This document shows positions 1 to 10,245 of a stretch of 64,000 nucleotides of DNA, piece after piece (positions within the stretch are counted from its first letter, which is position 1; every line of letters starts with the position of its first letter). This DNA comes from Trichobilharzia regenti (taxonomy: Eukaryota; Platyhelminthes; Trematoda; Strigeidida; Schistosomatidae), in assembly GCA_944472135.2 (NCBI GenBank), contig OX235263.1, positions 15,235,517 to 15,299,516 of the forward strand. The letters run 5' to 3'. Below the pieces are notes generated by a model. The model made no database searches, was not told where the DNA came from, and was given only the letters and a program-made list of their open reading frames with translations. The position numbers were made by a program, and so were the translations under genes.

Positions 1-376
1 TCAATCATTCATCAGAACTAGTGGATCATATCAATGGTACTTATACAAATTCTATTACAGGAGTTTGAACATATCTTAACAACAATGGATCAGAAAAGTG
101 TGTACACCAATAACCACTCCTATGTAAAACAGGAACGTGTTTTTGCAGCATATTACACACGTATACCCTTTTTAATTCGTTTTTACTGTATATGTCTCCT
201 GTAAGTATATTTTCTACTATTAAATGCCACTTCTTACTCGGAAGAACATGATTGCTTGGTTCAAGGTCATCTGACTGTGGTATCTGTTCTTAATGTTGCC
301 TTTTAAATTCACATTGTATACATATTTCAGTTCACATTCCGATGATTCTTTCTACAGCACACTTCCGTTAAATGTA
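1..376. other. No gene recognised at left edge
   Basis: I see no open frame with a recognisable domain. A short stretch near 255-300 (an 'aaggtcat..tgact.tggt.tct' pattern) resembles 21975-22010, so part of this stretch is probably an unnamed dispersed repeat. Confidence 0.4.
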
Positions 377-380
377 GACT

Positions 381-695
381 TGCGGTGAGAGCTGGCTGAT
401 AGCCAAAGTTGGTGGACAGTAATTTACGTCAATATTTATGTCCCCAATATTGGTTGTGAGAAAAATGAGAAGAAAGGCTTTGCGTAGGTGGAGACAGTTA
501 ACATATAGATGATCTGACATTCAAGAGACAACCACAAGGAGATGCAAGGTTAACTTTCCGTGAGAAACAACCAATCAGAGGACTGTATTTTTCTGCTTAC
601 AATAAACTATAATATGTACATGAAAGTACATAAAATATGTGTTGATTTCCATAATAAACTATCTGTTTGGCTGGCCCTTGTCTTCTCTTGTTACA
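381..695 (+). mobile_element. Solo LTR, family L1 (about 315 bp)
   Basis: This is one of four related copies in the window (also 16522-16816, 36950-37279 and 58336-58649). All begin close to TGTNGTGAGAGCTGGCT and end in CTTCTGTTGTTACA. Internally they share an 'acaaccaatcagangactg' block, a TATA-like tract and an AATAAA-type signal (ataataaac) before the end, as expected of U3-R-U5. Flanks GACT and GTCT are an imperfect 4-bp target duplication. No internal coding region is attached, so it is a solo LTR. The length fits schistosome gypsy elements such as Boudicca, but I cannot assign the family. Confidence 0.65.
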
Positions 696-834
696 GTCTC
701 ATTAGATTTCTCCTTTCTACCTCTATTAGTGATTTTATGAATTGTGGCGACTTGAACTGCTTCAGATTTCTTCAACAATTCTGTACTGAAAATTCAACTT
801 CGAAGTCTAAATTACTCACTGAAAGTTTGAAAAA

Positions 835-837
<3 letters not shown>

Positions 838-888
<51 letters not shown>
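838..888. repeat. (TA)n microsatellite
   Basis: An uninterrupted TA dinucleotide tract. The IYIYIY-type peptides it encodes on both strands are not genes. Confidence 0.95.
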
Positions 889-890
<2 letters not shown>

Positions 891-1134
891 TAATCTTATT
901 GATAAGTGCATACAGCTTAGTCAGCTTCTCAAAATCTCTATATGGACTAGGCAAATTGATCTTGCTAATTTCAAATCGTGGAAAATACCCATTGGAACAT
1001 TATATTGAAAAGAACAAGAAGTTCAGCTACACAAATACCTTTTCGGAGATTTCATTCTCAAAAGCTGTACAATCGCATTTATATAGATGAGTTTACATGG
1101 ACACAATTATTATTTGTTTAATTCCACATAGTAA

Positions 1135-1560
1135 CGAAGGTGATGATAATTTTGCAACTCGATATGAAAGTTTGAAGGTACGAATAAAGATTACAAGGGG
1201 CTTAGAGACAAGATTTCATAGGATTAGAATACAGTTACAACGTATGCAAAATTAATATTTGATAACTGCAGAAGTAATTTTAAGGGCGAATTAAAGGTGA
1301 TAATTATTTTCAACTTGATATGAATTACAAGAGGCTTAGAAACGCAGGCATAGAACGAATTACGGGTGTGAACAAAATAAGCATGGAAACAAATTGAAAT
1401 CAAAATTTTCAACTTGAAATGTAAGTTAGGAGGTATGAATATAGACTACAAGAGGCATAGAAACAAAAAATTAAACTGGATTAGAGTATTGTTGTAAAAT
1501 GGTTATGCTAAACGGATTACAAGTGTGATCAGGAGGAGCATGGAAACAAACTTAAAATAA
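1135..1560 (-). repeat. Imperfect tandem repeats in PLE 3' UTR
   Basis: Roughly 100-bp diverged units recur, each holding 'caacttgatatgaa', 'attacaagaggcttagaaac' and 'agcatggaaacaaa' style blocks. They lie downstream of the minus-strand PLE coding end at 1674. A similar arrangement of diverged units follows the PLE at 4007. I read them as part of the element's 3' untranslated region. Confidence 0.5.
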
Positions 1561-1673
1561 CTGATTTTATAACTGAAAAAAAGGATGAATTGAATGAAGG
1601 CAAAGAGAGAAAATTACACACACAGATAACAAAACAAAAAGAATGAAGGATAAGGGAACATACCGAACTAGGT

Positions 1674-2500
1674 TCATGGTAGTTGTAAAGGCTGGACTAG
1701 TTTCTTTTGAACACATAGCTCCGGCTTTTCGATGCATATGGTGAGAGCTTCCGCAGTACAAAGAAGTCGGAAACACACTGCCTTTGGTAGATTTTTGTTT
1801 ACTTTGTAAATGAACCCTAAATGATGAGTCAGTTGAGATTCTGTAACAGGTATTGACGAGGTGTTCAGTTATTGTGCTTCTGATTGAACCAGTTCCTTCT
1901 CTTTGCAGCCATCCTGGATGATGTTCTCTAACACGTTTTGATAAGACCTATGTACCTAGCTCCGTAAGAGCAGGTGAACTGATATATGCACACTGAATTG
2001 GTCATATGCGGAAGTCTGTCCTTCCCGTTGCTCCGAAGTAGTGGGCGGCTAGAGAATATCACTCTTAGAGTTGCTGCCGGAAAAGTCTTCTTCAGGGAAT
2101 TGGAGATTCTCCTTTTAAGAATATCTGCTTCTAGGTCTCTCCTGAATTCCAGATTCAAATGGAGTGTCTTCTTTTGCACTGAAGTGCATTCTTCTCTTTT
2201 TGGTCTTGGTTTCATGTTCTTCTCCACGAAACGCGGTGGGTATCCATTTCTAACCAGGATGCTTTTGAGAAATAGGAGCTCTTCTTCTAAATAGTCATTG
2301 CTACAAATTCTTCTGGTACGGTGTGCTGGCGAGATGATGAGAGCTCTTTTACGGCTGATAGGTATCCAACTGTGGAAGTTTGTCAGTTGGCCATTCCATT
2401 TTGGTCTTCTACGGATAGATCTTTTCAGAGTTCCATCATCTCTTCTTGTCAATTTGACGTCCAGGAATGGAATCTTTGATTCATTTTCAACTTCCATTGT
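1674..2500 (-). pseudogene. Penelope-like element: RT end plus GIY-YIG endonuclease, 5'-truncated
   Basis: The minus strand encodes the end of a Penelope-type reverse transcriptase (PFLDVKLTRRDDG, then RALIISPAHRTRRICS), the RT-endonuclease linker, and the GIY-YIG entry (CIYQFTCSYGARYIG). After 1928 the frame shifts, but the endonuclease continues to about 1674 with EKPELCVQKKLVQP, the family's usual C-terminus. PLEs reverse-transcribe their own RNA and use GIY-YIG to nick the target. The copy lacks the RT catalytic palm and carries frameshifts, so it is dead. The family matches 4007-4470, 4625-4950, 55500-56575 and 63140-64000. Confidence 0.85.
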
Positions 2501-2559
2501 GAATTTGATTGAAGGATGGCAGGATTACCAATTTCACTTAAAGTTTGAAATTCCATGAC

Positions 2560-2790
2560 TTATGAGTTTAGTGAAGATTTTGAGAATAATCTCCGTTCAA
2601 ACCTTACTAATCAATACAAGCGACGTAGATCTATAAAGAGGATTTTTTTTCGGCGAATTCACTTTCCTCTTTAGCTGTACCACTGAATTTATATACAGCT
2701 AGTCATGAAAGAGGGCAGTAACAAAAGTGATGAGTTGTCACAATCATAGTTGTTAATATTACGTTAATGCACAATAGGAGTTGAATAAGT
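2560..2790 (-). repeat. PLE terminal region, inverted copy
   Basis: The reverse complement ('gacaactcatcac..ttgttact' and 'gaattcgccgaaaa') matches 5345-5590 on the plus strand and, more weakly, 63150-63210. It is a PLE end segment joined upstream of the truncated coding part, as seen for other PLE copies here that carry inverted copies of their ends. Confidence 0.55.
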
Positions 2791-2840
2791 CTCTTAGAGT
2801 TACGTAATAAGATAAATAATTTATATGAATGGGCCGTAGG

Positions 2841-3327
2841 TGTTATGTACTGCTGCTGAGTGGTTAATAGTAGTTTTCCCCGTCGCCAAATTATTATTAT
2901 GTACTGGTCGAAAATTTAATAGTCCTGACGCAAGAAAGCGGAAATCAGAAGACCACTAGGTTTGCGATGATACTTCTATTTTCCAAACACAAGGAGAATG
3001 CAAAAGTGGTATCACACCAAAGTGGTAAGTCACACAAATTTGAGAGCGAAATATATATGAATGTCCAGACAGGGGGGTGTGAACAAATCAATAGACAGTC
3101 TTAACATGAATGGCTAATTATAATGGAGTATCGATCCATATATACATAGCGAAATATAACAGACTGTCAAACAAACACACATAATATGGATATATGTCAC
3201 CAAGCAACGGACTGTCAACAAACACTCATATTATATATAATATAAGGGGAATATAGATTGTTAAAGGAGACAGGTTCATCAAAGTGAAATGGTCACAGAC
3301 TAAGCGAGCAAACAGAAAGAGAGACCA

Positions 3328-3413
<86 letters not shown>

Positions 3414-3423
3414 ATACATATCA
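2841..3423 (-). mobile_element. Single-LTR mini-element of the Mag-like gypsy family (LTR + PBS + leader)
   Basis: Read on the minus strand it starts TGATATGTATCC, runs through the whole LTR, and continues past 'atttggcgacgggg' (the primer-site region in full elements) and 'actactattaaccactcagcagca'. It ends in CATAACA. It is bounded by a perfect 5-bp direct repeat (GTAGG, 2836-2840 and 3424-3428, on the plus strand), so the unit with the leader is what integrated. The copy at 29351-29928 has the same extent. A (TA)n tract at 3331-3411 has expanded within it. Confidence 0.75.
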
Positions 3424-3429
3424 GTAGGT

Positions 3430-4006
3430 AATCAGGATGCACATACAAAACGAAGGAAAATATGAAGTTACGTAAGAATTCTAAAAAATAATAGAAAAGA
3501 CAGTGGCAGCGAAGAAAATTTTTTTTTCGATGAAGTCACTATCAACCAGGCTGTACATTCGTGTATTTAACATAAATGGGCGGGAAAGTTCCAGAATAAT
3601 TTCCGATCAAGGGTCAAATTAATAAAATTACAATTAGGAATTAAAATGCCATAATAAACAGGGGGCGGGACGGATAAAACTCAAACAAAGTACCGTCATA
3701 ATTACTGAGAAGAATGACATATTGTGCCATTAGGGGTTAAAAATGTAGAAATAACAAAATATACAGGATGGTTGGATACAAAATCTAGTGGGATCATAAC
3801 TAATGTGACGAATAATTGTTTATGCAACTAGGGATTAAATATGTAGAAGTAATAAAATGACAAAACAGACAGTAAGTTCGGATATGAAAATATGGTAGTG
3901 TAAATAGAGATTAAGATGAACTTAAAAATAACATGAATAAACAGGAAGTTTGGATAATAAAGGTAATGGGATAGTCACTGTTAAAAGAATTACCTGTTTA
4001 TGATGG
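3430..4006 (-). repeat. PLE 3' UTR with diverged tandem units
   Basis: Units of about 100 bp each contain a variant of 'attagggattaaaatgtagaaataaca' and 'aacaggatgtttggata'. They lie directly downstream of the minus-strand PLE coding end at 4007. No open frame of note is present. Confidence 0.45.
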
Positions 4007-4470
4007 CTATGGCGGGGACAAGGGTTGGACGTATTTCTTTTGGATACATAGCGTGAGTTTGAGCTTTTGGATGGTTATTGCTTCGACTATACCCAGATGT
4101 CTGAATTTTACTTTCTTTGATAGGTTTGATTGAATCTTCTATATTACTTTGAAGGATTTTTCGAATGGTGCTGAATGTCCTGAATTGATCAGATGTTCTG
4201 TCACTGAACTGTATACACGCTTTTGGTCTCCTTTTACTAGCCAGGTTGGATAGTGTTCACGAGTGCGTTTTTCAAGTTGGGGCATTGTACGGCCGATGTA
4301 CTCAGCCCCACAAGAGCAAGTAAACTGGTATATGCACGTTGAGGTGGCCCAATGCGACAGCTTGTCTTTCGCGTTCTCGCTGAACATTTTTTGCAGGAAA
4401 ACGTCAGTCGTAGGCTCGCGGCGAAGTATGTTTTCCTCAGCGATTTGGAGCAGCAGTACATAACAGATAT
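4007..4470 (-). pseudogene. PLE GIY-YIG endonuclease fragment
   Basis: The minus strand encodes the RT-endonuclease linker (SLRKTYFAASLRLTFS), then after a frameshift KDKLSHWATSTCIYQFTC and CGAEYIGRTMPQLEKRTREH. The arrangement is the GIY-YIG domain of Penelope-like elements with the metazoan Cys-rich insert. The C-terminal segment continues in other frames to a stop at 4007. Everything upstream, including RT, is missing. It faces a plus-strand copy (4625-4950) of the same family across a short PLE-end segment. Confidence 0.8.
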
Positions 4471-4624
4471 CATAACATATGTAATATTACTTTTGTTATT
4501 TGGTTTAGTGATCTTCATTGCTATTTTGACTTTCAGTATGTCCCTTTAACTTGACCTAAGTGGTCTATTTTCTCACCTCTTAACTCTTTGTTATATATGT
4601 ATGCTGAGATTTAGTGAATTCCGG
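4471..4624 (+). repeat. PLE terminal repeat segment (family P4 end)
   Basis: The block 'ttatttggtttagtgatcttcattg' followed by 'ttaacttgacctaagtggtctattttctcacctcttaac' (4495-4585) matches 18660-18752, 55140-55205 and, inverted, 16845-16950. It is the terminal segment of the PLE family present at 16420-18905. Confidence 0.6.
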
Positions 4625-4950
4625 TTTAATAATACTGCTGCTGTGGAGCCAGGTACATCGGTCGTTCGACGCGCATCCTGTCCAAGAGAATTCAAGAACA
4701 TTATCCAGCATGGTTGCGAAAAGGCAATACTGGTGCAATAAGGAGTGCGATAATTGAACACCTGGTCAACACTGATCATTGCATTTCAACGAACGCCTCC
4801 TTCAAAGTAATCTACAGAGTCAAGAATAACATATCAAAGGCAATACGGTTTCGTCTCCTTTGCATCGCTGAAGCTCTGGCCATTCACATGGAAAAACCGG
4901 AGCTGTGCATACAAAAGAAGATTACTCAACCACTTCTACTCTCATGGTAA
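4625..4950 (+). pseudogene. PLE GIY-YIG C-terminus
   Basis: From about 4640 the plus strand reads CGARYIGRSTRILSKRIQEH, then EHLVNTDHCISTNASFKVIY and ends KPELCIQKKITQPLLLSW with a stop at 4950. This is the second half of the PLE GIY-YIG domain in one open frame. It is truncated at its 5' side within the GIY-YIG motif and joined there to a different PLE end. Confidence 0.8.
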
Positions 4951-5024
4951 CAATGTTTTGATTTGTTTTGAGCTTTTATTTTTATTTTGATGACTTAATT
5001 TTGTTTCTTTGCCTGTTCCTTAAT

Positions 5025-5485
5025 TGCTTATAATTCTTGTATTCACTTAAATCTCTTACATAGTTTCGTATTATCTACTTGGTTTCTATGTGCATCCTGA
5101 GTAAAACTCACTCATCAAACTATTCATATTATTATTGCATAACTTCTTTTAACAACTGTTTGTGACAACTCATCACCTTTGTTACTACCCTAGCACTTAA
5201 TGGTCTTGACTTATATTACCAACCTTTACCTGTTTAGTTAAAATAACCTTAAGCAATTATAATTCTTGTATCCACTTAGATCTCTTACATAGTTTCGTAT
5301 TATCTACTTTGTTTCTATGTGCATCCTGAGTAAAACTCACTATTATTATTACAACTGTTTGTGACAACTCATCATTTTTTGTTACTACCCTAGTTTCATT
5401 AGCACTTAATTTTCTTGACCTGTATTACCAACTTTCACTTGTTTAGTTAAAAGTAACCTTAACCAATTGTAACTTTGTTTGACAA
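5025..5485 (+). repeat. Tandem duplication of about 225 bp in PLE 3' UTR
   Basis: Two copies of a unit follow one another. Each contains 'ataattcttgtatycacttarat', 'cttacatagtttcgtattatctact', 'gtttctatgtgcatcctgagt' and 'tttgtgacaactcatca'. The second copy has an internal deletion. They lie just after the PLE stop codon at 4950. Confidence 0.7.
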
Positions 5486-5499
5486 ACTTAATGTACACA

Positions 5500-5830
5500 T
5501 ACATACAAAACAATGCATATATATTTGCGATTGTACAGCTAAGAAAATGAATTCGCCGAAAAGAGACTCTTCGCTGATCTACGTGTTTTGTTTTCATTAA
5601 TAATACTTTGATAAAGCTATTAGCAGCAGCATTAAATAGCGAAACATCAGTAAACACAACAATATCGTTTTGTTTTTCATTCATTGGGAAATACAAGATA
5701 ACCTTTATTATAATGAATACCACATACCCAATGCCCAAATTTTTTGAAACCGTTAAAAGTGAACTTGGTTTGGACATATATGTGTATAACAGTTAAAAGA
5801 TTCTCATGTTCAAGTTAAAAGTTTGAAGTT
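5500..5830 (+). repeat. PLE end segments
   Basis: 5535-5590 ('gaattcgccgaaaagagact') matches PLE 5' parts at 63170-63200 and, inverted, 2640-2670. 5600-5735 ('gcagcagcattaaatagcgaaac..cagtaaac') matches 55270-55390 and, inverted, 54020-54160. Because the same peptide-like frame recurs in both orientations in non-homologous settings, I treat it as a non-coding terminal repeat and not a gene. Confidence 0.6.
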
Positions 5831-6139
5831 AATAAAGTTTTTATAATTCCACTCTTTCTATCCTAATACTGAATATTTTGTTTTGTACTTCAAGATGATT
5901 TCTGAAAGACACTTTATTAAGGTCATTAGCAGTCAGTTCAAAAAGCGTTTCTCTTTTTCCTTCATCATCAACTAAGCTTTTGTTGTTTTAGCATTCAACT
6001 TTATCATTCACCTAGCTGTATTATACAAAATATCACTTTTGACATTATTCCAAATATCAAACAAAATTTCTCTTTAGTAAATATATCTACACTTTTATCC
6101 GCCCCCAAAAAACCATATTTCTTATTATTATTGTCTCTT
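5831..6139. other. No feature recognised
   Basis: AT-rich sequence without a recognisable domain or repeat copy. Confidence 0.4.
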
Positions 6140-7020
6140 TTATTTTCTAAAGAAACATAGGGCCTCAGCCGCGCGTCTACATTACCTTCGGTTCTCTGCC
6201 AACGTTTTCACCAACGCTCCAAGTCTCGCCACATGCTTGCATCTCCTCCTCCAAGTCACTCCACCCTCGAACTGACGACCAACTCGCCGCTTCCCATTCA
6301 GTCGGGTCCCACTCGAGTGATGGTCTGAATTGCGTGTGATGTCACCTGATGGTTTCTCTTCTCAGAGTATGGCCAGCCAATCCATCTCCATTTCTTCCTG
6401 CCTATTTCTTGCACAATCGGTTCCTAATGAGTTGATTCGCTCATTGACAGAGATACATCCCTGTTGCTGACCTTTTCTGACCGACCGACCGGCCATCTGA
6501 TCTTGAGCGAAGTATTGAGCGAAGACAGCTAGCTGTTGTTGAAGGTCCGTAGTTTGTTTGATGTGCTCTTCATGATGCGCTGTCCAAGTTTCTGATCTGT
6601 ATAGTAGCACTGACTGACTTCACATCACAGTTGAAAATTTGGATTTTATTTTCATGTTGAGTGTTGAGTGCTGTTGACCTCCTGCACACAGACTTGAGAG
6701 TAATGAAAGGTTGTCTTGCTTTGCTTTCCCGATCCTCGCTGCTTTGATATCCTCGTCAGTTCCGCCTGTAGTTGAAACGATGCTTTCCAGGTAGGTAGGT
6801 GGGTATGTGGGTAGGTGAATGAGGTTGTTTCTTTCAGGTTCCTCCCATTTATGCTGGCTGATTGTTGTCTGTTGTTGTTGTTGCTGTGGCTGTTGGTGTT
6901 GGCTAGGAATCTTTATCATCTCTGTTTTCTCTGTGTTCACCTGAAGTGGTGTCCTACCTTCTCTGGATTCTTCTTCAACTGTCAACTTGTTTCTTCGAAC
7001 ACGTGTTGTGACTTCTGCTA
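6140..7020 (-). mobile_element. RTE-clade LINE (SR2-like) 3' end, 5'-truncated
   Basis: The minus strand holds the end of the RTE open reading frame in several frames: KTEMIKIPSQHQQPQQQQQQ, then a conserved Gln-rich linker, LQQQLAVFAQYFAQDQMAG, and IGRKKW-like C-terminus remnants. It ends in the family tail 'gccctatgttcctctaggaac' followed by a short A/T-rich repeat. RTE elements encode endonuclease and RT in one protein and end in short tandem repeats without poly(A). RT itself is absent here. Other copies: 11060-12175, 15955-16400, 24690-25230, 32957-33430, 48441-50179. Confidence 0.8.
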
Positions 7021-7029
7021 CTCGTAAGA

Positions 7030-7165
7030 TTTATCAGTAGTATAGTAACATAACATAAGCTTTATTCCAAATCAGTACTTGTGATACAGAATGGAATACT
7101 CAGCATTTTACTACAATATTGCATCCAGTTTTTTTTTACATTAACAATAAATAAAGTTCTACATA
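7030..7165 (-). mobile_element. LINE 3' terminus (jockey/CR1-type)
   Basis: Read on the minus strand this ends 'gcaatattgtag..gctgag..ttcca', then 'agtactg.tt.ggaataaagct' and 'tatgttatgtt'. That matches the 3' termini at 26980-27060 (minus), 33600-33680 (plus) and 62190-62260 (plus). Only the terminal part remains. Confidence 0.65.
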
Positions 7166-7257
7166 GTTTAAAGTTATCTCAACAACATATTAGTATGTCG
7201 GTAGCAAAGCCAAAATTAAAGTGTTTGAAGGTGTTAGAAAAGCAAGAAAATAATGGT

Positions 7258-7633
7258 CTCACACCAAAGTGGTAAGTAAGTAAAGTAGTTGTAAAGTCAC
7301 AAGATTGTGAATGCGAAATATATATGAATGTTCCAGACAAAGCGTGGGAAAAATCATTGGATAGTCTTAACATGAATGGCTAATTATAATGGAGTGTCGA
7401 TCCAAATATACATAGCGAATATAGCAGACATGTCAACAACCATATATGGATATATGTCACCAAGCAACGGACTGTCAACAAACACTCATATTATATATAA
7501 TATAATATAAGGAGAATATACATTGATAAAGGAGACAAGTTCATACCAGTGAAATGGTCACAGACTAAGCGAGCAAACAGAAAGAGAGACCAACATGCAC
7601 ACACACATAAATATACATATGTGGATACATATC
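7258..7633 (-). mobile_element. Partial LTR of Mag-like gypsy family
   Basis: It is collinear with the first about 375 bp of the LTR at 40112-40631, starting at the TGATATGTATCC end (7633 on the minus strand). It is cut off at 7258 within the 'ctcacaccaaagtggtaagtaagtaaag' region. A PLE with inverted arms begins within a few bases of its LTR end, which suggests that insertion or recombination truncated it. Confidence 0.7.
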
Positions 7634-7636
7634 ACG

Positions 7637-8643
7637 TCATTTCGTAGTTTCTTTACAACCGCTTTACAACTAACATGGTTAACAATGATAAAATAAAGTT
7701 CAGGAAAATTACTCAGTTATATAAAACAAAACAAAAGTACATACTAATGACCAATCATATTAAGATAGGTCATGTAGTCCAGGGTAGGCGAAGATTGAAG
7801 TCTATTGGTTTTTGTACACACAGTTTAGGCTGTATGTGATTAATCCAAAGTGCTTCCATCACCTTCAATAATCTTGAATTAAAGTTATGTGAAATAATTG
7901 TGAAACAGTCATTAATATTGATTTTGTGACCAGACATTAATAAGTGTTTTGCAATGGATGATGCTGGATTTCTACTAAGAATAATCGCGTTAGGATTGTC
8001 CATATGATTTACTAGCCATTTTGGAATATGTTCTTTTCGACGACATTGGAACATTCTGTTAGTTCTACCTATATAGGTGTCACCGCAGCTGCAGGTGAAC
8101 TTGTAGATACAGTTTGAAGTAGAGTCCACAGAATTTCGTCCTTTAATCGTAGGCACATGGATCGAAAATGTTCGGGAAGTGAGAAAAAGATATGTGGCGG
8201 CGTAGAATGTGCGTTTGATGGCTGATCGAAGTCTTTGAGTTGTCAACTGCATAATCTGGTCGCCTTTGAATGGTAGATTAATAAAGATGGCTTTCTTTGG
8301 TACAGAAGCTGTCTTTTCGAGATGTGATTTTTCTTTGCTGTAACAAGTGATAAAGCTCTCCGGATAACCACTAGCTAATAAAACTGAATGTACATGTCGA
8401 AGCTCATCCATCAGTGTGTCACTTGTGCATATTTTTCGGGCCCTTAAGAACAAACATTTCACTACAAAAATCAATAGACTTCAATCTTCGCCTACCCTGA
8501 ACTGCATGACCTATCTTAATATGATTGGTCATTAGTATGTACTTTTGTTTTGTTTTATATAACTGAGTAATTTTCCTGAACTTTATTTTATCATTGTTAA
8601 CCATGTTAGTTGTAAAGCGGTTGTAAAGAAACTACGAAATGAA
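7637..8643 (-). mobile_element. Penelope-like element with 178-bp inverted arms
   Basis: A 234-residue minus-strand frame (8474-7770) encodes the RT-endonuclease linker (RARKICTSDTLMDELRHV, KKAIFINLPFKGDQIMQL) and a complete-looking GIY-YIG domain (CIYKFTCSCGDTYIGRTNR, RKEHIPKWL, SIAKHLLMSGHKI, ending RLPWTT). It is flanked by near-perfect inverted repeats: 7637-7814 and 8466-8643 differ at only a few positions. The left arm is the element's 3' UTR. The right arm is an inverted copy of it attached at the truncated 5' end, an arrangement known for PLEs. RT catalytic motifs are missing. Confidence 0.85.
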
Positions 8644-9404
8644 GATATCATCTCGCGAAATTTGTTTTCTTAATGCCTTGTTCAAATTTATCAAAGGGAC
8701 TAATTGTTTTATATTCATTAAATATCCCTCTTTCCTAGTAACCACTAGAGTGATTGATTGTCTCTAGGAATTTTCTTATGATTGTATTCACTCACATGTG
8801 CTGATATTGGTTGTTCAATTAAAACTAAAATGTTTGTGATTATAATCGTAGTTAAATGTCAAGTGGCAAAGCAGATTAATGTCATATATAGAATAATTCA
8901 TAGGAGGGATAGAACTTGAAAAAGGATGTGCAATTATAGGATTAGTAGGTAAATCGAATAAAACAAAAACGTTACGTAATATTGTGTGAAATTTAATAGC
9001 ATAGAATTTATCGTTGTAAAATAGAAGAATTGATTTAGAATGACAAGTGGAACAAGTGAAATAATACCGGGGACAGTTCAAAGTGAGAATAGTAATAATA
9101 ACAATTGACTTAATAAGGAAGAGTATACAAATTGAATAGACAAAATGAAAAAATGATATTGGTTGTCTCATTGGCTTAATATCAGGTGCTCAGTTCAATC
9201 TGCACTCCTCAAAAGACATTTTGACATAAATCAAATTTAACCGTTGATAAAGAAAAAGAAGTCATACGGTAAAATGGTCAACAAAGCGATCAATAATAAT
9301 ACAAGTGAAAAGAAAGTGGGTAAAGAAGTCTCTGACAAAAACTGGTTACTACAAAGTAATCCAGATAGACAGATTTTTTTATCCAAATATTGGTTTGTAG
9401 GGAT
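8644..9404. other. No gene recognised
   Basis: A 118-codon minus-strand frame at 8815-9171 is rich in F, I, N and S with no domain pattern and no codon-quality signal, so I do not call it. The rest is AT-rich and unassigned. Confidence 0.4.
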
Positions 9405-9700
9405 TTGGTTGATTGGTTACAGGATTTCATCATGAGCTGACATCAGTTAGAGAACCATCGGAAAACCTGTAGGGAGTACTGGACAGCCAGCTGTCTCATC
9501 CTGGTTTGGGATTCTTCATCAGTACGCTTAATGGTATACGAGCTCGCCTTGCAGGCAGAAGGTCCTGTGTTCGAACCCGGTGTGTGCGTACTGATGAAGA
9601 GTCCCAAACTAGGACCAAACAGATATCCAGTACTTCCTGGTTTTCCAATGGTTCTCTAACCAATTTCAGCTGACTATGAAATCCTGTAAAACATGTATTA
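9405..9700. repeat. Head-to-head pair of tRNA-derived hammerhead SINEs
   Basis: Two arms of the same repeat face each other. The left arm, on the minus strand, carries the degenerate hammerhead 'gtactgatgaagaatcccaaacc'. The right arm, on the plus strand, carries a tRNA-like B box (GTTCGAACCC near 9570) and 'gtactgatgaagagtcccaaac' at about 9588. The outer ends are inverted copies of 'ttcatcatgagctgacatcagttagagaacca'. Both ribozyme cores carry changes at conserved positions and are probably inactive. Confidence 0.7.
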
Positions 9701-9999
9701 ACTCCAGCGAAGGAAATTAACTGTCACACAAGAGGGTGAATGGAAAAGGAAGTGTCAGTCAGTCGTACAGTACAGGAGTATAAGAAAATAACTAACATCC
9801 ATTATCCAATAAGATAGATAAGCAGTTTTTCTTACTACCAACTAAATGGATTCTGATCGTCTGTAATGTCATGTAAAAAAGGTCATTCATTATTATTTAG
9901 TTGATCGACAGACAAGATAGATTGTGAGTCATAATTGGCTAACGATCAATAAATATATGACAAAACATATCAGACTGAACAACAAAGCAGATATCATGT
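9701..9999. other. No feature recognised
   Basis: I see no domain, repeat copy or RNA motif here. Confidence 0.35.
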
Positions 10000-10245
10000 G
10001 ACCACACAGCATAGAGAACCTTCGAAAACCGGCAGGGAGCATTCGGCAGTTGTTTCACCCTAGTTTAAGACTCATCGGCTGCATCAACCCCCCCCCCCAC
10101 CGCCAGTGTCTGAACCTGGAGCTTTCCACTAACATGGCGTGCTGATAGACCGTTCAGTAACTGGCACCTGATTCAATGGCCCATGAATTCTTACTTCCAC
10201 CAATATCATCTGCGAACATTTGTCCTCAAGTCCAACCTCATGGAC
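10000..10245 (-). repeat. tRNA-derived hammerhead SINE, degenerate
   Basis: On the minus strand a tRNA-like head (10090-10180) is followed by 'gcagccgatgagtcttaaac' and 'tagggtgaaacaactgccg', a hammerhead-like core with U4 changed to C. A poly(C) run at 10088-10099 interrupts it. The 3' part reads 'gctccctgccggttttcgaaggttctc', as in other copies. Confidence 0.6.

Noticed and set aside
560..954. Short proteins ending in IYIYIY repeats
   Set aside because: They come from the (TA)n microsatellite and a solo LTR.
1224..1776. Small minus-strand frames after the first PLE
   Set aside because: They lie in the PLE 3' UTR tandem repeats or shift frames of the endonuclease end.
5406..5796. Overlapping open frames on both strands (VVFTDVSLFNAAANSFIK and IKLLAAALNSETSVN)
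   Set aside because: The same sequence recurs at 54010-54165 and 55235-55385 in both orientations next to PLE ends, so it is a non-coding terminal repeat.
8815..9171. A 118-residue minus-strand frame
   Set aside because: No domain, AT-driven composition, no splice or start context and no second copy.
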